A DNA stretch of 15,466 bases from Fodinibius sp050117475 (GCA_050117475.1 JASFMR010000085.1:1-15466), one strand, 5' to 3'; positions 8,470 through 15,330 are shown, counted from the stretch's first letter. Notes: generated by a model not told the origin, from the letters alone. Translations and numbers: made by a program.

Positions 8470-8540
8470 GGCGACGTGGCCGAGTGGCTAGGCAGAGGTC
8501 TGCAAAACCTCCTACGGCGGTTCGAGTCCGCCCGTCGCCT
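8470..8540 (+). tRNA. tRNA-Cys (GCA)
   Basis: A 71-base tRNA with acceptor GGCGACG (8470-8476) paired to CGTCGCC (8533-8539) and the U discriminator typical of tRNA-Cys at 8540. Anticodon stem GAGGT/ACCTC with loop CTGCAAA gives GCA at 8502-8504. It lies 51 bases after tRNA-Arg in the same unit. Confidence 0.96.
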
Positions 8541-8563
8541 CTTGTTCTTATTTAGTGACTAAT

Positions 8564-8636
8564 GCCGCGTTCGTCTAGGGGTTTAGGACGCCGCCCTTTC
8601 ACGGCGGTAGCACGGGTTCGAATCCCGTACGCGGTA
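8564..8636 (+). tRNA. tRNA-Glu (UUC), first copy
   Basis: Acceptor GCCGCGT (8564-8570) pairs with ACGCGGT (8629-8635), discriminator A8636. The anticodon stem CCGCC/GGCGG with loop CTTTCAC gives TTC at 8598-8600. It ends the four-tRNA unit and is followed at once by a strong terminator. An identical copy lies at 15342-15414; identity runs from 8562 to 8638. Confidence 0.97.
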
Positions 8637-8641
8637 CTCAG

Positions 8642-8678
8642 AGCCCTTATAAGTTCATAGCTTATAAGGGCTTTTTTT
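8642..8678 (+). terminator. Rho-independent terminator of the four-tRNA unit
   Basis: AGCCCTTATAAG (8642-8653), a 7-base loop and CTTATAAGGGCT (8661-8672) form a perfect 12-bp stem followed by a run of T. It begins 6 bases after tRNA-Glu. Confidence 0.95.
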
Positions 8679-8731
8679 GTTAATTGAATGATAACAATTA
8701 ATAACCCTGATACTCACCATAAGTAAGCTGA

Positions 8732-9352
8732 ATGAGTGAACTGGATCCCGACCAAATAACAATACGAACCGCAACTCCCGAAGACAGGGATCAAATCTTA
8801 TCAATATATAAGCCAATAGTTAAAAACACGGCGATTAGTTTTTCAGCACAACCTCCCACCCCTGATGAGCTATCTGCCAAAATAAAAAACGTGCTTAAGA
8901 ATTATCCATGGATTGTTTTAGAATACCGTGAGGAAATTGCCGGTTACACCTATGCAAGTTCTTTCAGGGGAAGAGAAGCCTACCAATGGTGTGTGGAGCC
9001 TTCTATCTATGTAAAATCTGATTACCATGGACAGGGAATTGCAACTGTTCTTTATACAACACTTTTTAAGATCCTTTCCTTACAGGGATTCCACAAGGCC
9101 ATCGCAATCATTGCTCTGCCCAATGAACCTAGCATCAAGTTACACCAACGACTCGGATTTCAACATATAGGCGTCATCCAAAAAGCAGGTTATAAATTAG
9201 GAAACTGGCATGACATCTCCTGGTGGAATCGAGACCTACTTTTGGGTGAAAAAAAGGTCGTCATGCCACCGGAACCTTTCATGAAATTTAAGATGAAAGA
9301 AGCTCACAAAAATATTTTTCAACAAGCTAAAAGTCTCCTTGTGAAAGGATAA
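8732..9352 (+). CDS. GNAT N-acetyltransferase, phosphinothricin acetyltransferase-like
   Basis: A 206-residue GNAT enzyme that would transfer acetyl from acetyl-CoA to a small amine. It begins with the family's IRTATPEDRDQILSIY (11-26), has the acetyl-CoA loop YHGQGIAT (98-105) after VEPSIYV, an NEPSIKLHQRLGF segment (131-143), and the KLGNWHDISWW motif (155-165) that marks the phosphinothricin/L-amino-acid acetyltransferase group (COG1247, relatives Pat/Bar and MnaT). Many such proteins act on methionine sulfone, methionine sulfoximine or related amino acids and are not real herbicide-resistance genes. About 35 extra C-terminal residues, basic and helical, follow the usual domain end, making it longer than typical relatives. 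It lies after the tRNA terminator and 35 bases before the YciI gene; the two may be co-transcribed. No clear ribosome site. Confidence 0.9.
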   Translation: MSELDPDQITIRTATPEDRDQILSIYKPIVKNTAISFSAQPPTPDELSAKIKNVLKNYPWIVLEYREEIAGYTYASSFRGREAYQWCVEPSIYVKSDYHGQGIATVLYTTLFKILSLQGFHKAIAIIALPNEPSIKLHQRLGFQHIGVIQKAGYKLGNWHDISWWNRDLLLGEKKVVMPPEPFMKFKMKEAHKNIFQQAKSLLVKG

Positions 9353-9387
9353 CTGGATAATTTATAAAGAACCTCAAACCTAAAAGC

Positions 9388-9675
9388 ATGTTTTTGATAT
9401 CACTAACATATATACGACCAATCGAAGAAATTGACCATCACCTGGAAGACCATATCAACTACTTGAAAGGAGAATATTCAAAGGGAAATTTTCTGGCCTC
9501 GGGGCGGAAAGTTCCCAGAACCGGAGGTATTATCCTGGCTAATGTCGATTCCAATGAGACACTGGAAAAAATCATCGGAAGAGATCCATTTAAAAAAGCA
9601 GGCCTGGCCGAATATGATGTCACTGAATTTATACCCAGTATGGTAGCTGAAGGATTGGAAAAACTACAAGGCTAA
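9388..9675 (+). CDS. YciI family protein
   Basis: A 95-residue protein of the YciI-like family, a ferredoxin-fold dimer. Recognisable features are His22 within the DHINYL segment, the GNFLASGR and TGGIIL strands (33-50), the IIGRDPF motif with Asp66 (62-68) and the AEYDVTEFIPS end (74-84); the His-Asp pair is the proposed active site of the family. Members are found alone or fused to dehalogenase- or sigma-factor-related domains, but their reaction is generally unknown. It is soluble and complete, and sits between the acetyltransferase (35 bases upstream) and the PLP enzyme (about 50 bases downstream) on the same strand, which suggests a shared transcript of small metabolic or detoxifying enzymes. 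Confidence 0.9.
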   Translation: MFLISLTYIRPIEEIDHHLEDHINYLKGEYSKGNFLASGRKVPRTGGIILANVDSNETLEKIIGRDPFKKAGLAEYDVTEFIPSMVAEGLEKLQG

Positions 9676-9724
9676 AACATCCGGACTATCACGATATGAT
9701 TTCCCAAAATAATACTTGGCACTC

Positions 9725-10681
9725 ATGATATCAGTATCCGGAATTCAAAAGGCTCTCGACCGAATCTACCCTTACGTCATTAAGACACCGGTTGAATATT
9801 CTGATAAACTGTCGAAGGAAATCGGAACCCAGGTCTATTTAAAACTGGAGAACTTGCAAGTTTCGGGCAGCTTTAAGCCACGCGGAGGATTTAACAAGAT
9901 AATCAAAACTAGAGAAGATTATCCCAATGCTGAATTCGTAGCTCCGACTGCCGGAGGGCACGGCGTTGGATTGTCATATGCGGCAAAAGAATTAGGTGCC
10001 AAAGCCCATATCTTAATGCCCGAACATGCTGACCAAGACCGGTTAAAAGATATCAGGGGAAACGGAGCTTCTATACAAATGTTTGAATCTGTCCAGGAAG
10101 CCAGTTGTGAAGCCATACGTCTTGAACAGGAAAAAGGCTTTGTAAGAGTATCAGCTTATAATGACACCGAAATGATCGAGGGTGGTGGGACAATAGCCCT
10201 TGAGCTTATTGAGCAGCTCAATAATATTGATTGCCTGGTTTGTGGTGTCGGCGGGGGCGGCTACCTGGCCGGAATGAGTATCATATTGAAAGCAATAAAT
10301 CCCGATATTAAAATTTATGGTGTACAGCAGCAACGATCTCCATTTTTAGCCCAATGGTTTAAAAACGGAAAATACCCTAAACGTTTTGCGTCTCAATTAT
10401 CTATTGCGGAAGGAATCGGCGGACGTATAGAAGAGGATAGCTTAACGTGGCCCTATATCCGTGATTTTGTTGAGGATTTTCTTGTGGTCAGCGAAAATGA
10501 TATTCGTGAAACAATTATCTGGACGCTTAAGAAACATAAATACTATACCGAGCCATCCGGTGTCGTCGGGTTGAGCGCTATTAGAAAGAAACCTGAACTC
10601 TTTCAGGAATTTGACCGAATAGCAACCGTATTAACCGGTCGCAATATGTCATTAGAAAAGTTTGGACGGATTCTGAAGTAA
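9725..10681 (+). CDS. PLP-dependent threonine/serine dehydratase-like protein
   Basis: A 318-residue fold-type II PLP enzyme resembling threonine ammonia-lyases. Residue numbers are from the ATG at 9725, preferred over an in-frame TTG at 9716. Seen: KLENLQVSGSFKPRGG with the Schiff-base Lys51, the glycine-rich phosphate loop GVGGGGYLAG (174-183), and a C-terminal VLTGRNMS where relatives have SGGN. The length equals the catalytic domain only; no ACT regulatory domain follows, so it is like TdcB or serine dehydratases rather than full-length biosynthetic IlvA. The expected deamination of threonine to 2-oxobutanoate is family knowledge. The motif normally written SAGNHAQG reads TAGGHGVG here, losing the Asn that contacts the PLP ring, so substrate or even reaction may differ. 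No branched-chain amino-acid genes lie nearby. Confidence 0.85.
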   Translation: MISVSGIQKALDRIYPYVIKTPVEYSDKLSKEIGTQVYLKLENLQVSGSFKPRGGFNKIIKTREDYPNAEFVAPTAGGHGVGLSYAAKELGAKAHILMPEHADQDRLKDIRGNGASIQMFESVQEASCEAIRLEQEKGFVRVSAYNDTEMIEGGGTIALELIEQLNNIDCLVCGVGGGGYLAGMSIILKAINPDIKIYGVQQQRSPFLAQWFKNGKYPKRFASQLSIAEGIGGRIEEDSLTWPYIRDFVEDFLVVSENDIRETIIWTLKKHKYYTEPSGVVGLSAIRKKPELFQEFDRIATVLTGRNMSLEKFGRILK

Positions 10682-10752
10682 GGAATATTCTATTCATATA
10701 CTTTTAGTTAGCAATCCTTTTGTTAACTTCTTATTAAAATAATAGCCAACCA

Positions 10753-11376
10753 TTGAAAGATCCGTATAAAAATATTGCAAAATGGTATGACCTTATTTTT
10801 GAACCACTAAACAGCGGATTATGGAATATTGGAATAAAAATGTATCCTCCCCAAAAAGAAATGACTGTATTAGATATCGGTTGTGGTACAGGGTCCTTCC
10901 TAAAATTATATCAAAAAGAAGGTTGTAATGTGTTCGGGATTGATTTATCGCCAACCATGCTGAAAGAAGCTCAAAAAAAACTGGGAGAAACAGCTGATCT
11001 AAGGCTATGCAATGCAACAGCTACAAACTTTCCAGGTGGAAAATTTGATATAATTATCAGTTCAACAGTTCTGCACGAAATGCCTATAGATGTACGACTG
11101 CTAGTTTTAAAGGAAGCCAAGCGAATATTGGCAAAGGATGGAAGGGTTTTATTAATTGATTTCCATCCTGATACGGAAATTTCTATTAAGGGTCTATATA
11201 CGAAAATAATCATAACAATAGCCGAGCTATTAGCCGGGCGCGATCATTACAAAAACTACCGCCATTTCATACGTAATGGTGGGTTACCAAGTCTGATCGA
11301 TTCAACAAAGCTAAAAATTGTTGATCATAAGATTGTCGGCGGAGGTAATCTTGGAATCTTTTTATTGAAAAAATAA
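10753..11376 (+). CDS. Class I SAM-dependent methyltransferase
   Basis: A 207-residue methyltransferase of the Methyltransf_11/25 type. The SAM-binding motif I is VLDIGCGTGSF (39-49), followed by the acidic Asp64 ending strand 2 (VFGIDLSPTML), a motif II-like region FDIIISSTVLHEM (98-110) and RVLLIDFHP (131-139). The first residues KDPYKNIAKWYDLIF are the usual start of this subfamily, which fixes the initiator at TTG 10753; the next in-frame ATG would delete this conserved part. It is probably a small-molecule or lipid/quinone methyltransferase; the acceptor cannot be inferred. It has no DPPY/NPPY or PC motif, so it is not a DNA methyltransferase. It lies 71 bases after the PLP enzyme and 154 bases before the nuclease gene. 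Confidence 0.88.
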   Translation: MKDPYKNIAKWYDLIFEPLNSGLWNIGIKMYPPQKEMTVLDIGCGTGSFLKLYQKEGCNVFGIDLSPTMLKEAQKKLGETADLRLCNATATNFPGGKFDIIISSTVLHEMPIDVRLLVLKEAKRILAKDGRVLLIDFHPDTEISIKGLYTKIIITIAELLAGRDHYKNYRHFIRNGGLPSLIDSTKLKIVDHKIVGGGNLGIFLLKK

Positions 11377-11530
11377 GGCAATAATCAACCGGGAGCCCAC
11401 TTTTTACTACTGCTATAGCTTAATAAACCGGGATAGGGAGGGACAACAAGACATCCCGATAACTATCTGGGTACTCTTTAACTTATTGCTTATTATCAAG
11501 GTGTCGGATTAAAAAGATTGTACAACGCCC

Positions 11531-12379
11531 ATGACTGACATTACTGTGACCAAGGCCTCCGGAGATCTGGAACCGTACAAAGAGTCAAAGCTCCGTTACT
11601 CCTTGTTTAAAGCAGGAGCGGATAAACACATTATTGATCACATAACGGAAGCGGTATATAATGAACTTTACGAAGGAATTTCGACAAAAGAAATTTATCA
11701 AAAAGCCTTTGAGAAACTGAGAGGATATTCTAAGCGTTCGGCCGGGAGATACAAGCTAAAAAACGCAATACTTGAATTGGGTCCGACCGGCTATCCCTTT
11801 GAAAAATTTATTGGCGAACTGTTTAGACATCTCGGATACAAGACGCAGGTAGGTATCATTGCAGAAGGTGATTGCGTTTCTCATGAGATCGATGTTATTG
11901 CTGATAAGGATACCGATCAATTCATGATCGAATGCAAATTTCATAATCGAAAGGGACTCAAATGCAATGTACAGGTGCCACTGTATATCCAATCCCGTTT
12001 TCTGGATATACAAAAAAAATGGAAAACAAAGCCTGCCGGGAATAATACGAAACACCGGGCGTGGTTAGTCACAAATACAAAATTTTCCAATGACGCCCTG
12101 CAATACGGAGAATGCATGGGTATTAAGATGCTGAGCTGGGACTATCCATATGAAGAGGGGTTAAAAGAATTGATCGACAGGGTAAATGTACATCCCATCA
12201 CTTGCCTTTCCTCCCTATCTAAAAAAGACAAACGACGACTGCTGGAAATAGATGTTATACTCTGCAAACAGATATTTGAGGATAAACAGTTGCTTAAAAT
12301 GGCAGATATTGATACCAGGAAAATCAACCGTGTCTATAAAGAGGCCTCTGCCATTTGTAATCGTGTAACTACGGATTAG
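11531..12379 (+). CDS. ATP-cone and Mrr-like PD-(D/E)XK nuclease fusion protein
   Basis: A 282-residue soluble protein with two joined parts. Residues about 4-90 match an ATP-cone: VTKASGDLEPYKESKLRYSLFKAG, GISTKEIYQKAFEKL, and the RSAGRYKLKNAI helix, as in NrdR and class I/III ribonucleotide reductases where the domain binds ATP or dATP. Residues about 88-215 look like an Mrr-type restriction endonuclease core: YPFEKFIGELFRHLGY, then EIDVIA with Asp121, and FMIECKFHN with Glu134 and Lys136, the D-ExK metal site. The tail (227-275, LSKKDKRRLLE... and onward) is helical and could be a helix-hairpin-helix or DNA-binding end. Proteins of this fusion are annotated in many Bacteroidota, with unproven function. 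No modification methylase or specificity subunit is nearby, so it stands alone. The ATG lacks a Shine-Dalgarno site. Confidence 0.85.
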   Translation: MTDITVTKASGDLEPYKESKLRYSLFKAGADKHIIDHITEAVYNELYEGISTKEIYQKAFEKLRGYSKRSAGRYKLKNAILELGPTGYPFEKFIGELFRHLGYKTQVGIIAEGDCVSHEIDVIADKDTDQFMIECKFHNRKGLKCNVQVPLYIQSRFLDIQKKWKTKPAGNNTKHRAWLVTNTKFSNDALQYGECMGIKMLSWDYPYEEGLKELIDRVNVHPITCLSSLSKKDKRRLLEIDVILCKQIFEDKQLLKMADIDTRKINRVYKEASAICNRVTTD

Positions 12380-12426
12380 GCGCTTGCATTTTATAACTAT
12401 GAACTCAGATACTGAAATATTCGACG

Positions 12427-13329
12427 ATGATATATTTTAAAAAAAATCGAGCGGTGTTAGTTGCCTTGCTTTTGATCCTTTTGTCCTGTCAAAAAGGATC
12501 GGACTATATGACCGAAAGGCAACAACGACGTATTGAAACAGCTTATGACTCCATCCAATCTACCTACCGGCGCCTAATCACACAATATGAGTCGATCTCG
12601 GATTCGATCAGCCCGGATCTGAAAAAAATGTATAAAGCAATGCAAAATATGCATCAGCAAATGGATATGAACCATCACCAAATGATGTCAATGAATATGG
12701 ATCAGAACATGCAGCGACATCATAACAAGATGCGGTCCATGGATATGGTTATACATATGCAGGACCATATGGCCGGCGAATGGTATCAACAAATGATTAG
12801 TATGCATAATAAAATAGCGGATTTACATAAGGAAAAAGGCCAGAAAAGGATGGAAGAGATGAATCACCGGCTTTCAAAGCAGTTTAATGAAATGACGAAC
12901 ATGATTCCGGGCCTCGGTAAGCCCGGTACAGTACCTTTCAATGAAAAAGGAAATCCGGCTTTGCTGAACGGGAGATCACTATTTTTAACTAATTGCTCCT
13001 CCTGTCACGGTGACGATGCCCGTGGATTTGCGGATGTGTTTCCTCCCCTCTTAAACTCAAAGTGGATAACCGGAGACAAATCAATACCAATTCGCATCTT
13101 GCTAAATGGCCTCGCCGGAGAAATCAACATAAATGGAACGACCTATCAAGGTAGTATGCCCTCATTTAAAGCCCGTTTAAGTGCTGCTGAAATGGCTTCC
13201 ATTTTGAATTACATTCGTTCTCTTAGCGATGGCAATTTTTCCGAGATTACTCAGCAAGATGTAATCGAACTAAGTAAAAGTTACCGCGATAAAAAAGAAG
13301 CCTGGAAACCCTCTGACCTCCAACAGTAA
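12427..13329 (+). CDS. Met/His-rich cytochrome c lipoprotein, probable copper-handling
   Basis: A 300-residue exported protein. Residues 8-20 are a signal ending in lipobox LLSC, so Cys21 is the lipid anchor. Next comes a helical stretch (about 28-160) in which residues 61-160 hold 21 Met and 10 His, for example QMDMNHHQMMSMNMD, a composition typical of copper/silver-binding periplasmic proteins. The C-terminal third is a class I cytochrome c: NGRSLFLTNCSSCHGDDARG with haem ligands Cys190, Cys193 and His194, and GSMPSF with Met244 as the likely distal ligand, then LSAAEMASILNYIRSL. A metal-binding helical domain joined to an electron-carrying haem domain suggests copper sensing, copper-linked electron transfer or delivery to an oxidase; that is inference. 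Downstream are a Cys-rich exported protein, a DUF411 protein and a TlpA-like lipoprotein, all on the same strand. Confidence 0.88.
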   Translation: MIYFKKNRAVLVALLLILLSCQKGSDYMTERQQRRIETAYDSIQSTYRRLITQYESISDSISPDLKKMYKAMQNMHQQMDMNHHQMMSMNMDQNMQRHHNKMRSMDMVIHMQDHMAGEWYQQMISMHNKIADLHKEKGQKRMEEMNHRLSKQFNEMTNMIPGLGKPGTVPFNEKGNPALLNGRSLFLTNCSSCHGDDARGFADVFPPLLNSKWITGDKSIPIRILLNGLAGEININGTTYQGSMPSFKARLSAAEMASILNYIRSLSDGNFSEITQQDVIELSKSYRDKKEAWKPSDLQQ

Positions 13330-13395
13330 ATAAAGGTTATGTTTTATCGTGAATAGCATGTAATTTACCGGCTAAGAAAAATTCGGCCTCTTGAG

Positions 13396-13797
13396 TTGAA
13401 AAAAGATTACCACACATATCGTATGGTCTCTGCTTCGATACTTATTGCAATAGTAGCGAATTTATTTTTGCCGGTCAGTACCCCAGCAATGACACTTAGT
13501 TGTCACAAAGTTTATACCGACTTAGCCTTTTGCTGTACAAATAATTATTCCGGGCATTCCGAAACTCGGTTAAATCGGCAAAACTGCCCCTGTAGGCAAC
13601 GGTGTGAGCGAGCCTTATCAAAGAATCCTGTTTTCTCCCCCCTTTCCCCCTCTCAACAGATTCTTATTACATATATCCCGTTAGCTTCATATGTTAACCC
13701 CATACATCAAGCGTGCAGTGTACCTATTTTTCAGAATATTACTACAATAGGACCAAAGTTGTCTCTCTTTTTATTGAATAGTAGCTTTCGAAATTAG
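13396..13797 (+). CDS. Small Cys-rich exported protein of unknown function
   Basis: A 133-residue protein not recognised as a named family. Starting at TTG 13396, the first residues KKDYHTYR supply a basic region and 11-31 a hydrophobic core ending PVSTPAM, a good signal peptide. The in-frame ATG at 13423 would remove all positive charge, so TTG is favoured. The mature part has seven Cys (36, 46, 47, 64, 66, 70 and 107), including CH, CC and CPC groups, which suggests metal binding or disulfides. Its position 66 bases after the Met/His-rich cytochrome and 83 before the DUF411 gene suggests it belongs with them, possibly as a small copper-response protein. It could still be a rapidly evolving protein of no metal role. 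Coding status is less certain than for its neighbours. Confidence 0.55.
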   Translation: MKKDYHTYRMVSASILIAIVANLFLPVSTPAMTLSCHKVYTDLAFCCTNNYSGHSETRLNRQNCPCRQRCERALSKNPVFSPLSPSQQILITYIPLASYVNPIHQACSVPIFQNITTIGPKLSLFLLNSSFRN

Positions 13798-13880
13798 CTT
13801 TACTGCTTTTCTGCCATTCAAGTGGCTTTACCATTTATCCCTTTCAATTTTAACATCTTCCTAATAACATTTTTTAAACT

Positions 13881-14360
13881 ATGAAGACTAAGAATTTTTT
13901 GATTTTCCTAGGTGTAATCCTAACTGTTGCCGGTATCCTGATATGGAATATCATAAGCAACTATTATGAGCGGCAGGAAACGGCCCCCCAAAAAACAACG
14001 GAAGTTGTTATGTATAAGAACCCGGGTTGTGAATGTTGCGATAAGTGGGCTTCATATATGCAACAACACGGTTATAAAGTCTCTGTTAATCAATCCCAAA
14101 ACATGCCTGCGCTTAAAACAAAATATGGTGTCCCCGGCAATATGGAATCTTGCCATACAGCATTAATCGGGGGCTATATTATAGAAGGACACGTTCCAAT
14201 CGAGGATATTAACAGGCTATTAAAAGAACAGCCTGCCGTTATCGGAATTGCTGCGCCCGGTATGCCGGCAAGCTCACCGGGGATGAATACAGCCTTTAAT
14301 AAACCCTATAATGTATACTTGTTTAATGACAGTGGCAGCAAGATTTATGCCCGCCACTAG
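13881..14360 (+). CDS. Membrane-anchored DUF411 metal-binding protein
   Basis: A 159-residue protein with one N-terminal hydrophobic segment (7-26) after a basic start, so it is anchored in or exported across the inner membrane. The rest is a DUF411 domain: MYKNPGCECCDKW with Cys50, Cys52 and Cys53, then VPGNMESCHTALIGGYIIEGHVP with Cys91, His92 and His104, and the GIAAPGMPASSPGMN end (122-136). Cys and His in these positions are invariant in the family, which is often encoded in copper resistance and CopG-like loci, and related to thioredoxin-like folds. It is therefore a likely periplasmic copper binder or a chaperone. It is followed 42 bases downstream by a TlpA-like lipoprotein, a possible redox partner for its CxCC group. 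The functional link is inferred from context. Confidence 0.9.
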   Translation: MKTKNFLIFLGVILTVAGILIWNIISNYYERQETAPQKTTEVVMYKNPGCECCDKWASYMQQHGYKVSVNQSQNMPALKTKYGVPGNMESCHTALIGGYIIEGHVPIEDINRLLKEQPAVIGIAAPGMPASSPGMNTAFNKPYNVYLFNDSGSKIYARH

Positions 14361-14402
14361 ACGACAAATTCATCAACAAAAACGATTATAATTGGCCATT
14401 CG

Positions 14403-14972
14403 ATGCAGAAACTATCATTATTTATCGTGCTAATCACCGTTCTCGCTTTTGGTTCGCTAAGCTGCTCATCCGACTCCCAAAAAACCCGGATACGTGCTAC
14501 CCGCCCCGTACAACGACTCGATCCTTATTCTGCGCCCTTATATAAATCCCAGAATCCGGTACAGGCGACTGATTTTAAAGTATCTCTATTAAACGGCGAT
14601 TCCTTTAGCCTTTCCAGCCACAGGGAAAAAGCAGTACTAATGAACATTTGGGCAACGTGGTGTGCCCCCTGCCGGGAAGAAACGCCCGAGTTCGTTAATC
14701 TTTATAATAAGTACAACGATGACGGCCTCGTGATACTCGGCGTTTCCATTGACAAACAGGGCAAATCGGTTGTTCGGCCTTTTATGGAAAAATATAAGGT
14801 GAATTATCCCATTGTTATTGACGATGGGACCATCATGGATAAATACGGGCCTACCATGGGCATCCCTACCACTTACCTTATCGACAAAGAGGGCAAGCTG
14901 CAATATTTTGCCGTAGGTGCTCTTACCCAAAAAGAACTGGAACCAAGGATCAAAAAACTATTGGGAGAGTAA
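14403..14972 (+). CDS. TlpA/ResA-family thioredoxin-like lipoprotein
   Basis: A 189-residue periplasmic thiol-disulfide protein. Residues 5-20 are a signal ending in lipobox SLSC, so Cys21 is the likely lipid anchor. After a flexible linker (about 22-55) comes a thioredoxin fold of the AhpC-TSA/Redoxin class: FKVSLLNGDSFSLSS, VLMNIWATWCAPCREETP with active-site Cys87 and Cys90, VILGVSIDKQ, and the cis-Pro loop GIPTTYLID with Pro155. ResA/TlpA proteins keep apocytochrome c cysteines or CuA-site cysteines reduced for assembly. Here that fits a neighbouring cytochrome c and DUF411 protein, so it may reduce their cysteines. It is the last gene of the exported group; no clear terminator follows before the tRNA-His promoter. 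Confidence 0.92.
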   Translation: MQKLSLFIVLITVLAFGSLSCSSDSQKTRIRATRPVQRLDPYSAPLYKSQNPVQATDFKVSLLNGDSFSLSSHREKAVLMNIWATWCAPCREETPEFVNLYNKYNDDGLVILGVSIDKQGKSVVRPFMEKYKVNYPIVIDDGTIMDKYGPTMGIPTTYLIDKEGKLQYFAVGALTQKELEPRIKKLLGE

Positions 14973-15015
14973 TCTTGTCAGACTCAACAGTTTACATTTT
15001 TTTGAGCTAAATATT

Positions 15016-15046
15016 ATTGAAACTCTCATAATATTCCGTATCTTTG
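15016..15046 (+). promoter_or_regulatory. Promoter of tRNA-His
   Basis: ATTG (15016-15019), a 19-base spacer and TATCTTTG (15039-15046) match the Bacteroidota TTG-N19-TAnnTTTG form exactly. RNA would start near 15052, about 105 bases before tRNA-His. No gene lies between. Confidence 0.6.
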
Positions 15047-15155
15047 GAGCCTTGAAATTACTGGCTGCAATAGCAGTGAAAATCTATTTAGCACCTAACT
15101 GCAGACACATTTTCCATTTTTTTGTAATTTGTAGTCAGCCCATTTCAGGATACAT

Positions 15156-15230
15156 GGAGTCTGTAGCTCAGCTGGTTAGAGCGCCAGGTTGTGGCCCTGG
15201 AGGCCGTGGGTTCGAATCCCATCAGACTCC
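15156..15230 (+). tRNA. tRNA-His (GUG)
   Basis: Acceptor GAGTCTG (15157-15163) pairs with CAGACTC (15223-15229), and an extra G at 15156 faces C15230: the G-1:C73 pair that identifies tRNA-His. The anticodon stem CCAGG/CCTGG with loop TTGTGGC gives GTG at 15191-15193. T-arm GGTTCGAATCC is normal. Confidence 0.97.
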
Positions 15231-15295
15231 CACTTTTTTGAACAACGGGTTTGTTTAAAAGGATAGAATCACGTATTCTTGATGCTCTTGTTTTC

Positions 15296-15330
15296 AGCTT
15301 TACTGAACTGCTGTTCGGTGAGGCTTTTTT
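15296..15330 (+). terminator. Rho-independent terminator after tRNA-His
   Basis: AGCTTTACTGAAC (15296-15308), loop TGCT and GTTCGGTGAGGCT (15313-15325) form a 13-pair stem with three G-T wobbles, followed by a T run to 15330. It separates tRNA-His from the tRNA-Glu copy 12 bases further on. Confidence 0.8.

Noticed and set aside
11429..11458. CGGGAT ... ATCCCG inverted repeat upstream of the nuclease gene
   Set aside because: Only 6 bp with an 18-base loop and no T tract; it can easily occur by chance, and no promoter was found next to it.
10753..12379. Methyltransferase and nuclease read as a restriction-modification pair
   Set aside because: The methyltransferase has small-molecule class I motifs and lacks DPPY/NPPY or PC motifs and a DNA-recognition domain; 154 bases separate the genes.
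12399..12441. Thirteen-codon ORF overlapping the start of the cytochrome lipoprotein gene
   Set aside because: No ribosome site, very short, and no recognisable sequence; not enough to claim translational coupling.
13813..13829. GCCATT/AGTGGC hairpin after the Cys-rich protein gene as a terminator
   Set aside because: The stem is at most five pairs with a wobble and is not followed by a T run.
14917..15258. Plus-strand open frame spanning the end of the TlpA-like gene, the tRNA-His promoter and tRNA-His
   Set aside because: It overlaps a confident CDS end and a tRNA, and its translation has no domain or export features.
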